A DNA stretch of 64,000 bases from Ricinus communis (GCF_019578655.1 NC_063262.1:17615582-17679581); one strand, 5' to 3'; numbered from the stretch's first letter, positions 1 to 11,711 are shown. The notes: a model not told the origin generated them from the letters alone. Numbers and translations are program-made.

Positions 1-59
1 TAGCCTTGGAAGAGGAAGCCATAGAAGTAACGGTAGCAAAATGCGGATCCAATAAAGTG

Positions 60-790
60 GAGCATACGATTTATTACCTTATAAGAAATTGTTGCCTTAT
101 GAGCCAAAGTACAATCTCGTGGAAAAGACGTGTCTAGTCATGATATCAGCTACAAGAAAGTTGAGGCATTATTTTCAATGTTATAGAATGTAGGCAATTT
201 CAAAAATAGACCCGTTGAAGTATCTGTTTGAAACTCCATCTCTTACAGCAAAGCTAGCTAGATGGTTAGTACTCCTGATAGAGTTTGACATTGAGTATGT
301 CACTAAAAAGGTGGTCAAGGGTAGGGTCATAGCTAATTTTTTAGCTCACTTGGCTATTGCAAGAGATGACCCTTAGGCTTTAGAGTTTCCTAATGAAAGC
401 CTGAGGTAATCGAGATCCAAGAGTGGAAGATGTACTTCGATGGAGTTGTAAATGGAAGAGGTACAGATTTAGGAGTACTTCTAATCATGCTAGGAGAAGA
501 AAATGATGCCAATAGCCAAGAGGTTGGACTTTAGAGTGACCAATAACATGGCGGAGTATGAAGCATGTTTATTTAGATTAGAAGCGGTCATGATGGCGGG
601 AGCTAAGCAGTTGATGGTCTATGGTGACTCCATACTGGTAATCAAATAAGCCCTCAAGGAATAGGAAGTAAAAGAGGATAGCTTGAAGCTGTATGTCAAC
701 TATCTTAGAACTTTAATGTGTAATTTCTCCAGGTGTTCCTTTGTACACTTGCCTCGAAATGAGAATCAAATGGCGGATGTATTGGCTACC
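60..790 (+). pseudogene. Gypsy RNase H pair (RT RNase H plus second RNase H)
   Basis: Two RNase H-like domains follow each other. The first (about 60-370) contains ATRKLRHYF, DPLKYLFE and ARWLVLLIEFDIEYVT, the usual C-terminal RT/RNase H signature of gypsy pol. The second (about 420-790) reads KMYFDGVVNGRG, then NNMAEYEACLFRLEAVMMAGA, VYGDS and a closing NQMADVLATLSS. These carry the D, E, D and D residues of an RNase H fold. In-frame stops (for example in the VIK-stop-ALKE stretch) and frame changes make it non-coding. In intact elements these domains degrade the RNA of the RNA-DNA hybrid during reverse transcription. Confidence 0.8.
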
Positions 791-1089
791 CTATCGTCTT
801 TTTGGGCCAAACCTTGCAGCTTTCAATGAAACCTTTAGTGATTATGAAATCAGGTGTTCTTTATTATCAAGGGGATTAGGTAATGCAGGTTCAGATAGGA
901 CTAGAAAAGAAGCCTTAGTTCTACGATTTGAAGAGGGTTATAGAAAATACAGAATATCTAGAGGAAGCAACTGCCAGGGAAAGATATGCGTTGCGGATTC
1001 AAGCCAGGAATTACATCAGCCATGAGAGAGTCCTGTATAAAAGAATGATGTCGGGTGTACAACTCCGAAGTGTGATAAAAATAAAAGCT

Positions 1090-2165
1090 CAATGAGTGAT
1101 GGAAGAAATACACAAAGAAATATGCGAGCCTCATATGAACAACATAGTGCTAACCAAAAAGATCACACGACAAGGATATTATTAGTTAACAATGGAAAAG
1201 GATTGCATAGCATTGGTGAGGAAGTGTTGTGAATGCCAACTGTACAATGACTTGAATGACATACCACCTACCGAGTTGCACAACTTAACATCTCATTGGC
1301 GCTTTGTAGCTTGGGGGATCGACATCATTGTAGAAATAAACCTCCCTCGAATGTCACAAGTTCATAGTCATAACAATTAACTACTTCTCTAAGTGGATTG
1401 AAGTTGAGTCTTTCACAACCGTGGAGGCAAAATAGATGGCTAGATTTATAGAAAAGAACCTGATCTATAGATATGGGGTCCTGCATCATGCCGTGACGGA
1501 TAATGGGGTGCAGTCCATGAGTGAGACGGCAGACCTACTAGCAGAATACATGATCGAGCATCACAAATCTTCTTCGTATAGACCTTAGGCGAATAGAGTG
1601 ATAGAAACAGCCAACAAGAACCTAAAAAGAATATTCTCAAATATGGTATGGAATCATAAGGACTGGTCGTTTCAATTACCCTTTGCACTTTAGAGATATC
1701 GAACAACCGAGCAACATCGATTGGGCAAAAACCATACATCGACTAGGCAAACACCATACTCTATGGTTTACAGGACTAAAGCTATTTTGCCGATTGAGTT
1801 GGAATTGAAATCTTTGAGAGTTGTATTAGAAGCTTTAATATCAGAGTATCAACAGGTCGAGCAAAGATGCCAGTAGTTGGCTCTAGTTGATGGAAAAAGT
1901 ATGAAAGCCTTATTCCACATGCAGTTGTATCAGAAAAGGATAGCTAGGCATTCAATAAAAAAGTAAAGCCGGCAAAGATCAGAGTCGGTGATCTGGTATT
2001 GAAGTACACAAGACCTACCGCATTCGACCCGAGAGGGAAGTTCAGGTCGAATTGAGAAGGCTCGTACTGGGTAAAGAAGATCCTGCCTAAAGCTGCTACC
2101 AAGATCTCAAACCTGGAGGGAAACGAGTTCACTGAACCAATCTACTCGGATCGTCTTAAGAAATA
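1090..2165 (+). pseudogene. Gypsy integrase remnant
   Basis: The zinc-binding part is recognisable around 1192-1260 (CCECQLYND). The core follows with SKWIEVESFTTVEA, YGVLHHAVTDNG, the degraded second catalytic region and SNMVWNHKDWSFQLPFALW-stop. The C-terminal part is KIRVGDLVLKYTRPTAFDPRG and then EGSYWVKKILP, the typical tail of Tat integrases. Stops replace glutamine and tryptophan codons (TAG at 1691 sits where LWRY is expected). In a live element this enzyme joins the cDNA to the host genome. Confidence 0.8.
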
Positions 2166-2499
2166 CTATATATAAAAATAAATAATAGAAAGAATAGCAT
2201 GCTGATCGAAAAACCTAAAAAGGCTAGTTAGACAAAAATTAGGACAAAAAGAGAGAAAATAATCAGCTAGAAAATCTGAAAAGACTAGCTGATGACAGGA
2301 GTTATATCTTGAGAAATTAAAATATACCCATCTAGCTTTTTATTAATGAATAAATTATTTAGAATTATTATGAAACATTTATATGTCTGTTTACCATTCT
2401 ACACACTAATTGAAAGAAAAAAAAAAGCTAAAAGTCCTAAGCAAAATAAATGAGATCTAAAAAGAAGTATATTTTCTATCTTCTTCTCCTCTTCACATC

Positions 2500-4946
2500 T
2501 GCATCCCTAGGAAATAGCTCATTATGAAAACTGGTACTACACTAGCTACTGCCTTTATTAAAATTTCTTTACCTCCAAGAGATAGGAATTTCTCTTTCCA
2601 GCCCTGAACATTATTCTGAATTTTTGAAATTAATTATGCAAAGGTTTTTTCTTTGACTTATCCACTATCGCTGGAAGCTTAAGATATCTATACAAAATAT
2701 CAATGTTTCTAATTTGAAAGATCTTAGCAATATGCATTTTTGAAGATATATGTGTATTTAGATAGAAGTAAATAGCAAATTTAATTGGATTCACTACTTG
2801 ACCATTGGCTTTGGCAGAGCAATGCAATATATTGTGAAGTGTCTAAGCTGCTGAGATGAAGCATTCACTAAAGAACATGGCATCATCAGCAAATAATAAA
2901 TGATTTGCACCGGACCATGCTTCGCCACTCGAATGCCTTTTAAATATTTTTGAACCTAAGCTCTTATACACATGTGGTATAAACCTTCAGCACATAATAA
3001 GAACAAAAGTGGAGATAGTGAGTCACCCTATCGAATCCCTCTTGATGGAATAATGAAATCTTCCAAAGCCTCATTAATATTAATAGAATAAGTAACAGAG
3101 GTAAAACAAGACATTATCCATGTAATCCATATTTTAGAAAATCCAAAAGCTACTAGAATATGCTTTTGATATAATTCCATTCTAATTTATCATAAGCTTT
3201 AGCCATGTCCAATTTAAGAGCCATACCTCCTTTGTTCCCAATTTTTCGAGCTTTAAGAAAATGAACCGTTTCATGACACACTAAATGTTGTCTATGATTT
3301 ATCTTCCTGCTTGAAAAAAAGCACTTTGATTTTCAGTGACTAGTTTAGGCATAATTCACTGTAATCTTCTGACAAGGATTTTGCAATTATTTTGTAGTAG
3401 ACTATGCATAGGCTAATAGGGCGCCATTCACACATTTTAATTGGATGTTGAAGTTTGGGAATAAGAGAAATCGTAGTGTGATTTGCACTTCTCACCATGG
3501 GAGCACCTGCAAAGAAACTGACAATAGATGAAAATGAATAATTTTTTATCACATTCTAATATCGATGGAAAACGAGACCCATAAAACCATCCCATCTCGA
3601 GGCTTTGTCAGGATGAATTAAAAAGGCAGCATCTTGAATTTCTTAAAAAGTAATTAGAGCTGTTAGAAAAACATTATCCTCCTTCGATACTCTAGGCTCT
3701 TTGCATTCAGTAACGAGCTCAAATTTTGAAGGATTTGCTGAAGTAAACAACTCTTTGAAATAGGATACAGCTAGAGAAGTCATACCCTTATAATATAAAA
3801 TCCATTAGTCTTTGATCATTGATTAGACCCTTAATTTGGTTGGCCCGACAACTCTAAGCCACTGCTGCATGAAAAACCATGAATTGCTATCACCAAGTCG
3901 AAGCCATGAATGCCTTGCTTTTTTAACCTAATAATTTTCTTTGCGGATACGACTTTCGTAAGGTTTTTTTTTTTTCAAGCCCTCTAATTGAATTATAGCT
4001 TGTACCCTCTAACTACATCTTAATCCATTCTATATTAGCTTTAATCTCATTAATTCCCTGGTTTGCATTCCCATAATTTGCTATATTCAATTCCACTATT
4101 CCATATCTATATGCTTTCAATTATGACATGAATTGGAAAGTTGACAACCATGTTGATTTAAGCCCCATTTCTCTGAAATGATACCACTAATATCATGACA
4201 GTTTGTCCATCTTTTGTCAAACCTATAAAGCTTCTTATGATGCCAAGTTTGAGGTGTTGATTATAGAAGTCAAGGATTATGGTCCAAACCTAGATCCTAG
4301 AGATGAGTAATGCAAGCTTGAGGGAAAATAGTAGCCCAATCAGTACTACGTAAACTCCAATCAATGTGTTCCTCAACATTTGCTGCACTTGCTCTCCTAT
4401 TTTTCCATGTGTATGCTACCCCATAAAAAGGAATAACAATAAGTCCCAATTTAGAAATGAGCTGATTAAAACTATGATACTTGTAATATTGAAAGTCTAA
4501 ACCACCCTTTTTATCAATAGATGAAATCATAGCATTCAAATCACCAATCCACAAATTAGATTTGAGGTCCATATCACGAGCAAACGATAATAGAAATTAC
4601 ATTTGATTATTCCGAGTAAAAAGAGAATAACTAAGGTAGCATACAAGCAAATCCCACATAATACCATAATGAGACACTTGACAATGACAAAATTATTCCG
4701 ACTTATATAAAACTGCACTATTGTACCCACTCAAGCTAATGTTATCCCATCTGAAAAGCCGGCAGGGTCTAAAATTTCATAGTTTGAGAAACCACATAAT
4801 CTTAAGACTTTTTTGACATGGTGAGTAGTCTTTTTAGTTTCACAAAGGAAGACAAAATCTGAGAAATAAGATTTAACCACCTTTTTAAAACGACATATTG
4901 TTAGGAGTTTCCCAACTCCTTGACAATTCTAACTTAAGATCTTCAT
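2500..4946 (-). pseudogene. LINE ORF2 remnant (endonuclease plus reverse transcriptase)
   Basis: The start codon at 4946-4944 opens MKILSWNCQGVG, the classic N-terminus of plant LINE endonucleases. It is followed by FVFLCETKK and, near 4540, NLWIGDLNAMISSIDKKGG (the GDFNE region). The reverse transcriptase appears at 3340-3600 with ISLIPKLQHP and CEWRPISLCIVYYKIIAKSL. Later come the YLKLPAIVDKSKKKP and KFLSLGGKEILIKA blocks. Frameshifts and stops are frequent, so no protein is made. Intact ORF2 nicks the target DNA and reverse-transcribes the LINE RNA at the nick. Confidence 0.78.
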
Positions 4947-5051
4947 AATGAAAGCTTGCATCGATTAAGGCTGGCTTGCTCCACCTCCTTAGGATCATCA
5001 GAAGAAAAGCGGATGGTCTTGACCTTTGGTTCAATTGAGCTAGTATCTAGT

Positions 5052-5555
5052 TTAATGCTTCGCTTGCAAAATACTATTGAAAGAGATGTCTATTTCTGAA
5101 GTAAGCGAACTTGCACTTTCAATAGTCGGCGATAATTGATTTTCATTACATGATAAATCCATCCTAGCATCGATGACTTTAGTAATAGTCACATTGGACA
5201 CAAAATTACCTTGCTCGAAATTTAGAGAAACGTTGCAAGTTTTAAGTAGATCAACTACAATTTGTACTTTTTGATTAACTGATAATTCATCTACCCTTCC
5301 AATAGAACTGAATTGATCTCTAACAATAGGACTCGGAACATCCAGCAACACTGGAGGAACCGTAATGCGCGATAGATGGTCCTTAAAAGCCTCTTTGAAT
5401 GAAGGTTCTTTTAGAGTAGAATGGGTAAGGCTGGAACTAAAATTATCAATAGCCCTCTCAAGTCCACTCCGCCCTTGTCCCAAATAACTTAAATGTTGCA
5501 AGGCAAGCCCAGTCGAGCCTTCTATTATTTGGTCTGTAAATTGTGCCTCCATCAT
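5052..5555 (-). pseudogene. LINE ORF1-like fragment
   Basis: An uninterrupted 167-residue frame starts MMEAQFTDQIIEGSTG and lies directly upstream of ORF2 on the same strand. It has no zinc knuckle or other domain I recognise. The assignment to ORF1 rests on position and strand alone. Reading in another frame continues past its stop towards ORF2. It could instead be unrelated sequence joined by insertion. Confidence 0.4.
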
Positions 5556-5559
5556 GATT

Positions 5560-5560
<1 letters not shown>

Positions 5561-5596
<36 letters not shown>
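5561..5596. repeat. (AT)n microsatellite
   Basis: A nearly pure run of alternating A and T of about 36 bases lies immediately upstream of the LINE ORF1-like segment. A similar run lies at about 6699-6724. Confidence 0.9.
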
Positions 5597-5598
<2 letters not shown>

Positions 5599-7523
5599 GA
5601 CTATATATATAACTATATTTTAAACAATTAAAAATAAAATAACTATATTACACTATTAAAATATTTTTATAAGTTGTGTAACATATTATTTTTAATTAGC
5701 TTATGAACCAAATTTAATTATATTCAAAAAATCAAAAAGTAAATATAACTATAAAATAAAGCATTGTAATATTTATACTATTTTTCTTACCATAAATTGA
5801 ATCACTACCGCTTACTATAATTTTTTATATGCCAAATATAATTAAATTTGTTTTATAAGTTAATTAAAAAATAATATATTACATAATTTATAAAGATATT
5901 TTAATAATGCAGTATAGTTATTTTATTTTTATTAAAAACTGAAAGAAGAAATAGAAGAATTTAGAAAAACAAAAACATAAAAAAGAAAATAGAAACAAAA
6001 ACTTTAAGAAAAAACAAAGTTCAAAAAATTGCAGTGATAGGAATTGAACCTGGAAGTGAGAAAGGCACGCTTACCACCAAGCTAACTACTAACACTTGCT
6101 ATTTATTTGCATTAAAAAGAAATTTATAGTTGAATAATTATATTATCAATTAAAGAATTATTCTTTTAATTTTAATATTTATATTTATTTACACCTTTCA
6201 TCACTCATTATATTCTATCTTAAATATATTTCAATAAAATTATTTCGATATGGTTCAATTCCAAGTGAAAAGATTTAATTAATTAAAATTTAGTTTTTAA
6301 GCTAGATCTTCTATAATATAATAAATTAAAAAAATATAAAATACTCTTACTTTTATATATATAAAGTAAGAAAATATTATTGAATTATATACTAAAAATA
6401 TATAAAATACTAAATCAATAAAAGATATTAAAAAATAAATAAAATAATCAAATATTAAATCAAGTTATATCATAATAATTTAATTGGATTCAATTATGTT
6501 ATTAAAATATTTAATTTATTTAATTTTATAAGATATTTATATTTATTTAATTTCATATAGATAGTAAAAGATAATTAAAGAGTTCAAATTAGAAAAAGTT
6601 ATTAAATCATATAAAAAGAGAATAAAATTTTATTAGTGAATGAATTTATCATCATGAAATAAATTTTTATATATACAATATAAAGTTCAGCATAAAAAAT
6701 ATATATATATATATATATATATTATATTTGGTTAGTTATATAGTGAATTAGTATTTTTACTATTTTGTTAAATCTTTGTAGTATTGTATTATTCAATTTT
6801 AATTTTAGTGATCTATAATTTTTATTGACATTAAAATTAAATCACCCATAAAACGAGTAATTATTTGACATATGTGTAAATCGGTCAGTTTGATTAAATT
6901 ATTCAAAAAAAATAAAATAAAGATTAAAAATTAAATTAGATTTTGATTCGATTTAATTTGTGGGTTTAAACCAAAATAGTGCACGCCTCTACTTTCAAGT
7001 GTGTTTGGGCCTTTTTTGCTTTTAACTTCCTCCTTTCGCAAGTTCTAAATCCTTCATCGGTAAGTGTCTTCGTTCTTTTGTTGTTTTTCTGTTTTTCATC
7101 AGTAAGTGACTTCGCTCCCTTCTAGTTTTACTCGCTTCAACACCTGTTTTTGCTCCTTTATTATTTTCTATTTTCGTGGAGTCTTCCCAACCTTCTTTTC
7201 AGAATCCAATTTCTCTGCTGATGGATTAACGCCACATCTATTTTTATTAAAACCAAATTATAAAATAAGAAATAGATAAAAAAATTCATTAATAGAGAAA
7301 CATGAAATAACTCATTTTTTTAGTCTTCCAAAATTACCTATTGTCTTAAGAGATCTATAATGGCTTTTTGATGCAATAATATATTTTTTTTATTATTTGT
7401 TTAAATTTATTCGGCTTGTTTTGCTTTATTTCACGCTTTCTAATTTTGTTTGTATGTAAGATATGATTAGTTGTGGTATTTTTATTTGATTGAAATGACA
7501 AATGCCATACTTGAACATACTCA
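5597..7523. other. AT-rich intergenic stretch
   Basis: There is no convincing coding region. The sequence is very AT-rich with short A and T runs. It contains a second TA microsatellite (6699-6724) and the tRNA-like segment described separately. The part from 6990 to 7210 is less AT-rich and pyrimidine-rich but has no frame of interest. Confidence 0.6.
6031..6097 (-). ncRNA. tRNA-like segment with pol III A and B boxes (SINE head or tRNA pseudogene)
   Basis: On the minus strand, tagcttggtgg (6084-6074) is close to the pol III A box. The stretch ggttcaattcc (6050-6040) matches the B box consensus at all but one or two bases. The ends agtgtta and tatcact can pair at six of seven positions, like an acceptor stem. 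A run of six T follows the 3' end on the minus strand and would terminate pol III. The unit is about 65 bases, shorter than a full tRNA, and the anticodon arm is not clear. A tRNA-derived SINE or a tRNA pseudogene both fit. Confidence 0.45.
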
Positions 7524-7528
7524 AATCT

Positions 7529-7751
7529 TATTAGGAAATCCAAAAGTTTTATCCATATTTATTTAGTTAGTTTGTAATTAATTGTAACTTATGTGTGAAG
7601 AATAGGAAGTTTAAGAGTTATAGGTTACACTTTGAATTAGCATTAAATATAGGATAGCCAAAAAACTACTTGCTCTTTAAGCTAGTATGTCTTTATATTT
7701 GTTTCAGATCTTCAAGATAAAGGCAGAGTTTTTTTCTTTCAAATCTTTACA
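7529..7751 (+). repeat. copia-1 5' LTR
   Basis: This 223-bp copy starts tattaggaaatcc and ends ctttaca. It is followed at once by the primer-binding site. The other copy is at 11488-11711. Confidence 0.92.
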
Positions 7752-7752
7752 T

Positions 7753-7764
7753 TGATATCAGAGC
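7753..7764 (+). other. copia-1 primer-binding site
   Basis: The stretch tgatatcagagc differs at one base from tggtatcagagc, the complement of the plant initiator-Met tRNA 3' end used by most copia elements. Confidence 0.85.
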
Positions 7765-7827
7765 CATAAGGCTGAGGAGAGGAGACGTTTTTTTACCAAG
7801 AGTTTGGTAAGGTGATTTGTTTCATCA

Positions 7828-8200
7828 TGGCTTTTAAGGTTCAGACGAATCTTCAAAGTAAATCTCGTTTTGTTGATTATTCTGACCAGTTTTGTGTGCA
7901 CTGTAATCGTGAAGGCCATGATCAAAGTTCATGTTTTCAACTTCATGGTTTCCCGGATTGGTAGGGGGATCGAGCTCGTGGTGGTCATGGTCCAGGTCGT
8001 AGTGGGAGAGGTGGTACCCGTAGTGGTACGACTAGTGGACGAAGTAGTAGAGGGAGAGGCAGTAATGGTGCCCCGTTGGTTCGCGCACACAAAAATACCG
8101 TTGATTCTTTGAGACAGGTGAGTACTTCTTAGGCAGTGCCAACCACTTCAGAGGCAACAGGCTTTTCTGGCATTACGCCTGCACAATGGCAGACCATTCT
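7828..8200 (+). pseudogene. copia-1 gag remnant with zinc knuckle
   Basis: The frame from ATG 7828 gives only about 20 residues before the zinc knuckle CVHCNREGHDQSSC (CX2CX4HX4C). A glycine/arginine-rich run (GGHGPGRSGRGG) follows. A normal copia gag has a capsid region of roughly 200 residues before the knuckle; here it is missing, so a large in-frame deletion is likely. A TAG stop interrupts the frame at about 8130. Gag forms the virus-like particle. Confidence 0.8.
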
Positions 8201-8244
8201 TGATCTTCTTAATTTGCCAAATTCCAAAGATCGCTTGATGCGTA

Positions 8245-9480
8245 AGTGTTTATGGATAATTGATACCGGGGCTACTCATCATGTCACAGGTACATTAAAA
8301 TAGTTAATCAATTTGAATACAATTAGCCATTGTCCGGTGAGATTACCATATGGTCGAACTACTGCCGGCACACATGAAGGAAGCGTGGTATTATCGGGCA
8401 ATTTGAGGATTAATAATGTGTTATTTATTCCCAATTTGGATTGTAATTTGATCTCTGTGACTCAACTATTAGATGAACATAAATATACCATTCAAATCAC
8501 TAATGCTTTGTGTGTTATACAGGTTCGAGTGATGAGGAAGTTGATTGGAATGGGTGAGCGCAAGGATGGACTTTTCTTTTTTTGTGGTATTCCTCATGAC
8601 AAGGTCCTAGCTATTAATGGTGGTGAGTCCATGGAGTTATGGCACAAGCGTCTGGAGCATTCTTCGGAGAAAGTTATTCGAAAGTTTTCATTTGTGAGTA
8701 AATCTAGTGATTTGAATAAAAATGGTTGTGATGTGTGTTTGCGTGCAAAGCAACCACGAGACAGTTTTCCTATTAGTAGGAGTCGTGCTAGTAGGATTTT
8801 TGAACTTATTCATTGTGATTTGTGGGGACCTTATCGGACTCGTTCCCCTTGTGGGGCCTCTTATTTTTTGACGATTATGGATGATTTCTCTCGAACAGTT
8901 TAGGTTTACTTGCGTTATAATAAATTAGAAGTTGGCATCATGTTTTTGAATTTTGTTGCATTGGTTAAAAGGCAATTTAATCAGACTATTAAGCGAGTTA
9001 GAAGTGATAATGGAACTGAGTTTACATGCTTAACTGAATATTTTGAGAAACATGGTATTATTTTTGAAACATCTTGTGTTGGGACTCTGCAACAAAATGG
9101 TCATGTTGAGCGTAAACATCGACACATTTTAAATGTGGCTCGTGCTTTGCGTTTTCAAGGGCATTTGCCTATTCAGTTTTGGGGAAAGTGTGATGGCGGT
9201 ATATTACTTAATAAATCGTACTCCTTCTAGTGTTCTTAATTATCAAAGACCATATGAATGTTTGTTTGGTAAATTTCCTAACTTAAAAGCCATTCGGATT
9301 TTGGGTTGTTTATATTATGCTCGTAATAAAAAACATCAAGGTGATAAATTTGCTAATAGAAGTCGTAAATGCATTTTCTTGGGGTACCCATTTGCTAAAA
9401 AGGGATGGAAGTTGTATGATTTAGATACAAAAGAGATCTTTGTGTCTAGGGATGTTAAATTTTTTGAAAAATGTTTCCAT
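8245..9480 (+). pseudogene. copia-1 protease and integrase remnant
   Basis: The protease active site appears as WIIDTGATHHVTG (about 8252-8290). The GAG-pre-integrase block LWHKRLEHSSEK and the CDVCLRAKQ zinc pair follow. The integrase core shows HCDLWGPYRTRS, TIMDDFSRTV, then RSDNGTEF and HVERKHRH, covering the D, D and E positions. TAG at 8901-8903 replaces the expected tryptophan. Frameshifts occur near 9185 and 9475. An earlier TAG near 8301 also breaks the frame. Confidence 0.85.
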
Positions 9481-9554
9481 TATGCAAGGAAGGAGTGGGT
9501 TGTTATGATACTTTACCTGCTTCTATTGAGAACAATGTGGATCAGATTATGAGG

Positions 9555-9668
9555 GGGAGTAATGCAAAGATAAAAAGTGATAATGCGGAGTTAGAGGGTG
9601 ATAATAAGGAGATAAAAGGTGATAATGCGGAGATAGAGGGTGATAATGCAGAGATAGAGGGTGATGAT
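9555..9668 (+). repeat. 21-bp tandem repeat coding an acidic heptad in copia-1
   Basis: Five successive 21-bp units resembling ggtgataatgcggagatagag, plus a partial sixth, fill the spacer between integrase and RT. In frame they encode the seven-residue unit DNAEIEG with variants (DNAELEG, DNKEIKG). Confidence 0.9.
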
Positions 9669-9989
9669 GGGTAAGAAAGTGAAGGGGGTGTTGTGTTGGC
9701 GGCTGCTGAAAATGAGGAACCTGAAACCATAACAACAGAACTGGGACGAGGCAAACGTTCAAAATTATCTAATTCTCGCTACCGTGACTTTGTGACTCAT
9801 ACCATTGTGAAAAAAAAAAGTTCTTCCGCCAACTCATCTTCTTCACCATCTTCCTCAGGTACTCCTTATCCTATTTCTCACTTTGTGTCTTGTGATAAAT
9901 TTTTCGATAGCCATAGAAAATATGTAGCAGCAGTTACTACAGGCAATCCTCTTAAAATTTTTAAGAAGCTGTAAAACATGAAGGTTGGA

Positions 9990-11485
9990 GAAAGGCTATG
10001 GCTGAGAAGATACGTGCTTTGAAAGATCAAGGCACTTGGGTCCTGCAAAAATTACCTTCTAGAAAGAAAGCTCTAGGAAGTAAATGGGTATATACTGAAA
10101 AGCATGATGAAAGAGGAAATTTGCAGAGATTGAAAGCAAGGCTTGTTATATTTGGTCATCATCAGGTAGAAGGTATTGACTACAACTAGACTTTTACTCC
10201 TATTGCAAAAATGGTGACCTTTCGTACTTTTCTTGCATTAGCAGCAGTGAAGAAATGGAAAGTTCATCAGAAGGATGTTCATAATGCTTTCTTGGATGGT
10301 GATTTAGCCGAAGAGGTCTACATGAAAATTCCTCCAGAATTCGAGAAAAATCAGACTAACTTGGTGTGTAGAATGAAGAAGTCCTTATATGGTTTAAAAC
10401 AAGCTCCTCGATGTTGGTTTGCCAAACTTGCAACAGCATTGCAGAATTATGGTTTTCAACAATCATATTCAGATTATTCTTTATTCACTTTGACAAGGGG
10501 AACAATTCAGATTAATATTCTTATATATGTGGATGATATGATTATTGCCAGCAATGATATTGTGGCCCTGGAAATATTTAAAGACTATCTTGGAAAATGC
10601 TTCAAAATGAAAGATATGAGGGTATTGAGATATTTTCTAGGATAGAAGTTGCTTGTAGTTTGGAAGGCATTTTTATTTGTCAAATGAAATATGCTTTGGA
10701 CATTATTTTTGAGACAGGTTTACTAGGTGCTAAACCTGCAGAATTTCCTATAGAGCAAAATCATCATTTGGCATTAGTCGCTGATCGATTACTTGATGAT
10801 CCGGAGCAATATCATCGACTAGTTGGGCGGTTGATTTATCTGGGTGTCACACATCCGGATTTAGCTTACTCCGTTCATATTCTCTCTCAGTTTATGCAAC
10901 AGCCCAGAGAAGAGCATCGGGAAGCTGCATTACGAGTTATTCGCTATTTGAAAAAGAATCATGGCCAAGGAATAATGTTGCATGCTGATAGTAAATTAAA
11001 CTTGGAAGGTTGGTGTGATTCTGATTGGGCAAGTTGTCCATTAACGAGGCAATCATTAAGTGGCTAGTTCGTTTTACTTGGTCATTCTCCTGTTTCTTGG
11101 AAAACCAAGAAGCAACAACCGTTTCTCATTCATCAGCAGAGGTGGAATATAGATCAATGACATCTATTACCTACAAATTAAAATGGCTCAAACAGTTGCT
11201 TGGGGATTTGGGTGTACACCACGAGAAGGGAATGAGACTCTATTGTAATAGTCAGTCTGCATTATATATAGCACAAAATCTTGTTTTTCATGAGCGTACG
11301 AAACATATTGAGACAGACTGTCATTTCATACGAGATGCGATTACAGATGGCTTAATTGTTCCTTCATTTGTGCCTACAAAGCAACAATTGGCGGACATTT
11401 TTACTAAAGCTTTGGGTCGATCACAATTCGAATTATTGTTGCGCAAGTTGGGTGTGTCGAGATCTTCACGCTCCAACTTAAGGGG
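9990..11485 (+). pseudogene. copia-1 reverse transcriptase and RNase H remnant
   Basis: RT motifs run in order: GTWVLQKLPSRKKALGSKWV, RLKARLVIFGHH, the catalytic-palm region VHQKDVHNAFLDG, SLYGLKQAPRCWF and the active site IYVDDMIIASND. RNase H follows with HPDLAYSVHILSQF, CDSDWASC, HSSAEVEYRSM and KHIETDCHFIRDAI. Breaks include TAG 10187-10189 (tryptophan expected), a frameshift near 10643 and another near 11065. An intact copy would synthesise element cDNA. Confidence 0.85.
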
Positions 11486-11487
11486 GA
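11479..11487 (+). other. copia-1 polypurine tract
   Basis: The tract aaggggga sits directly in front of the 3' LTR start and would prime plus-strand synthesis. Confidence 0.8.
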
Positions 11488-11711
11488 TATTAGGAAATTC
11501 AAAAGTTTTATCCATATTTATTGTAGTTAGTTTGTAATTAATTGTAACTTATGTGTGAAGTATAGGAAGTTTAAAAGTTATAGGTTACACTTTGAATTAG
11601 CATTAAATATAGGATAGCCAAAAGGCTACTTGCTCTTTAAACTAGTATGTCTATATATTTGTTTTAGATCTTTAAAATAAAGGTTGAGTTCTTTTCTTTC
11701 AAATTTTTACA
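11488..11711 (+). repeat. copia-1 3' LTR
   Basis: This 224-bp copy of the 5' LTR ends tttttaca and is followed by the target duplication aatct. Confidence 0.92.

Larger units (their letters stand above)
1..2440 (+). mobile_element. Ty3/gypsy (Tat-type) retrotransposon, decayed 3' part
   Basis: The stretch reads, through many stops and frameshifts, as the 3' end of a gypsy polyprotein: RT-linked RNase H, a second RNase H, the integrase zinc-binding and core regions, and an integrase C-terminal tail. The order with two RNase H domains is known for the Tat lineage. After the coding part (2170-2330), lysine-rich AT sequence repeats phrases such as gctag and aaaaacctaaaaaggctag, as expected in the 3' leader of this lineage. 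No LTR is visible in the window. The 5' part lies beyond base 1, and the right limit is approximate because a LINE remnant follows. Confidence 0.85.
2441..5555 (-). mobile_element. LINE (non-LTR) retrotransposon remnant, minus strand
   Basis: Reading from 5555 downward gives an ORF1-like segment, then an ORF2 with an apurinic endonuclease and a reverse transcriptase. It breaks off at about 2500 in the sequence GWKEKFLSLGGKEILIKA, which lies after the RT domain in plant L1-type LINEs. The zinc-finger and RNase H ends are missing, so the copy is 3'-truncated or deleted. No TSD or poly(A) could be located. A TA microsatellite abuts the 5' end. The lower boundary against the gypsy remnant is approximate. 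Confidence 0.8.
7529..11711 (+). mobile_element. Ty1/copia retrotransposon copia-1, full length but dead
   Basis: Two LTRs (7529-7751 and 11488-11711) enclose gag-protease-integrase-RT-RNase H, the copia order. The target duplication aatct is exact on both sides (7524-7528 and 11712-11716). A primer-binding site and a polypurine tract abut the LTRs. LTR copies differ at roughly 14-15 of 223 positions by eye, so the insertion is fairly old. Both LTRs begin TATT rather than the usual TGTT. Gag is strongly shortened and pol carries several stops and frameshifts, so the copy cannot move by itself. Confidence 0.93.

Noticed and set aside
9542..9762. Serine/proline-rich minus-strand frames of 70-71 residues
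   Set aside because: They are the antisense of the copia-1 heptad tandem repeat; a 21-bp repeat opens several frames at once.
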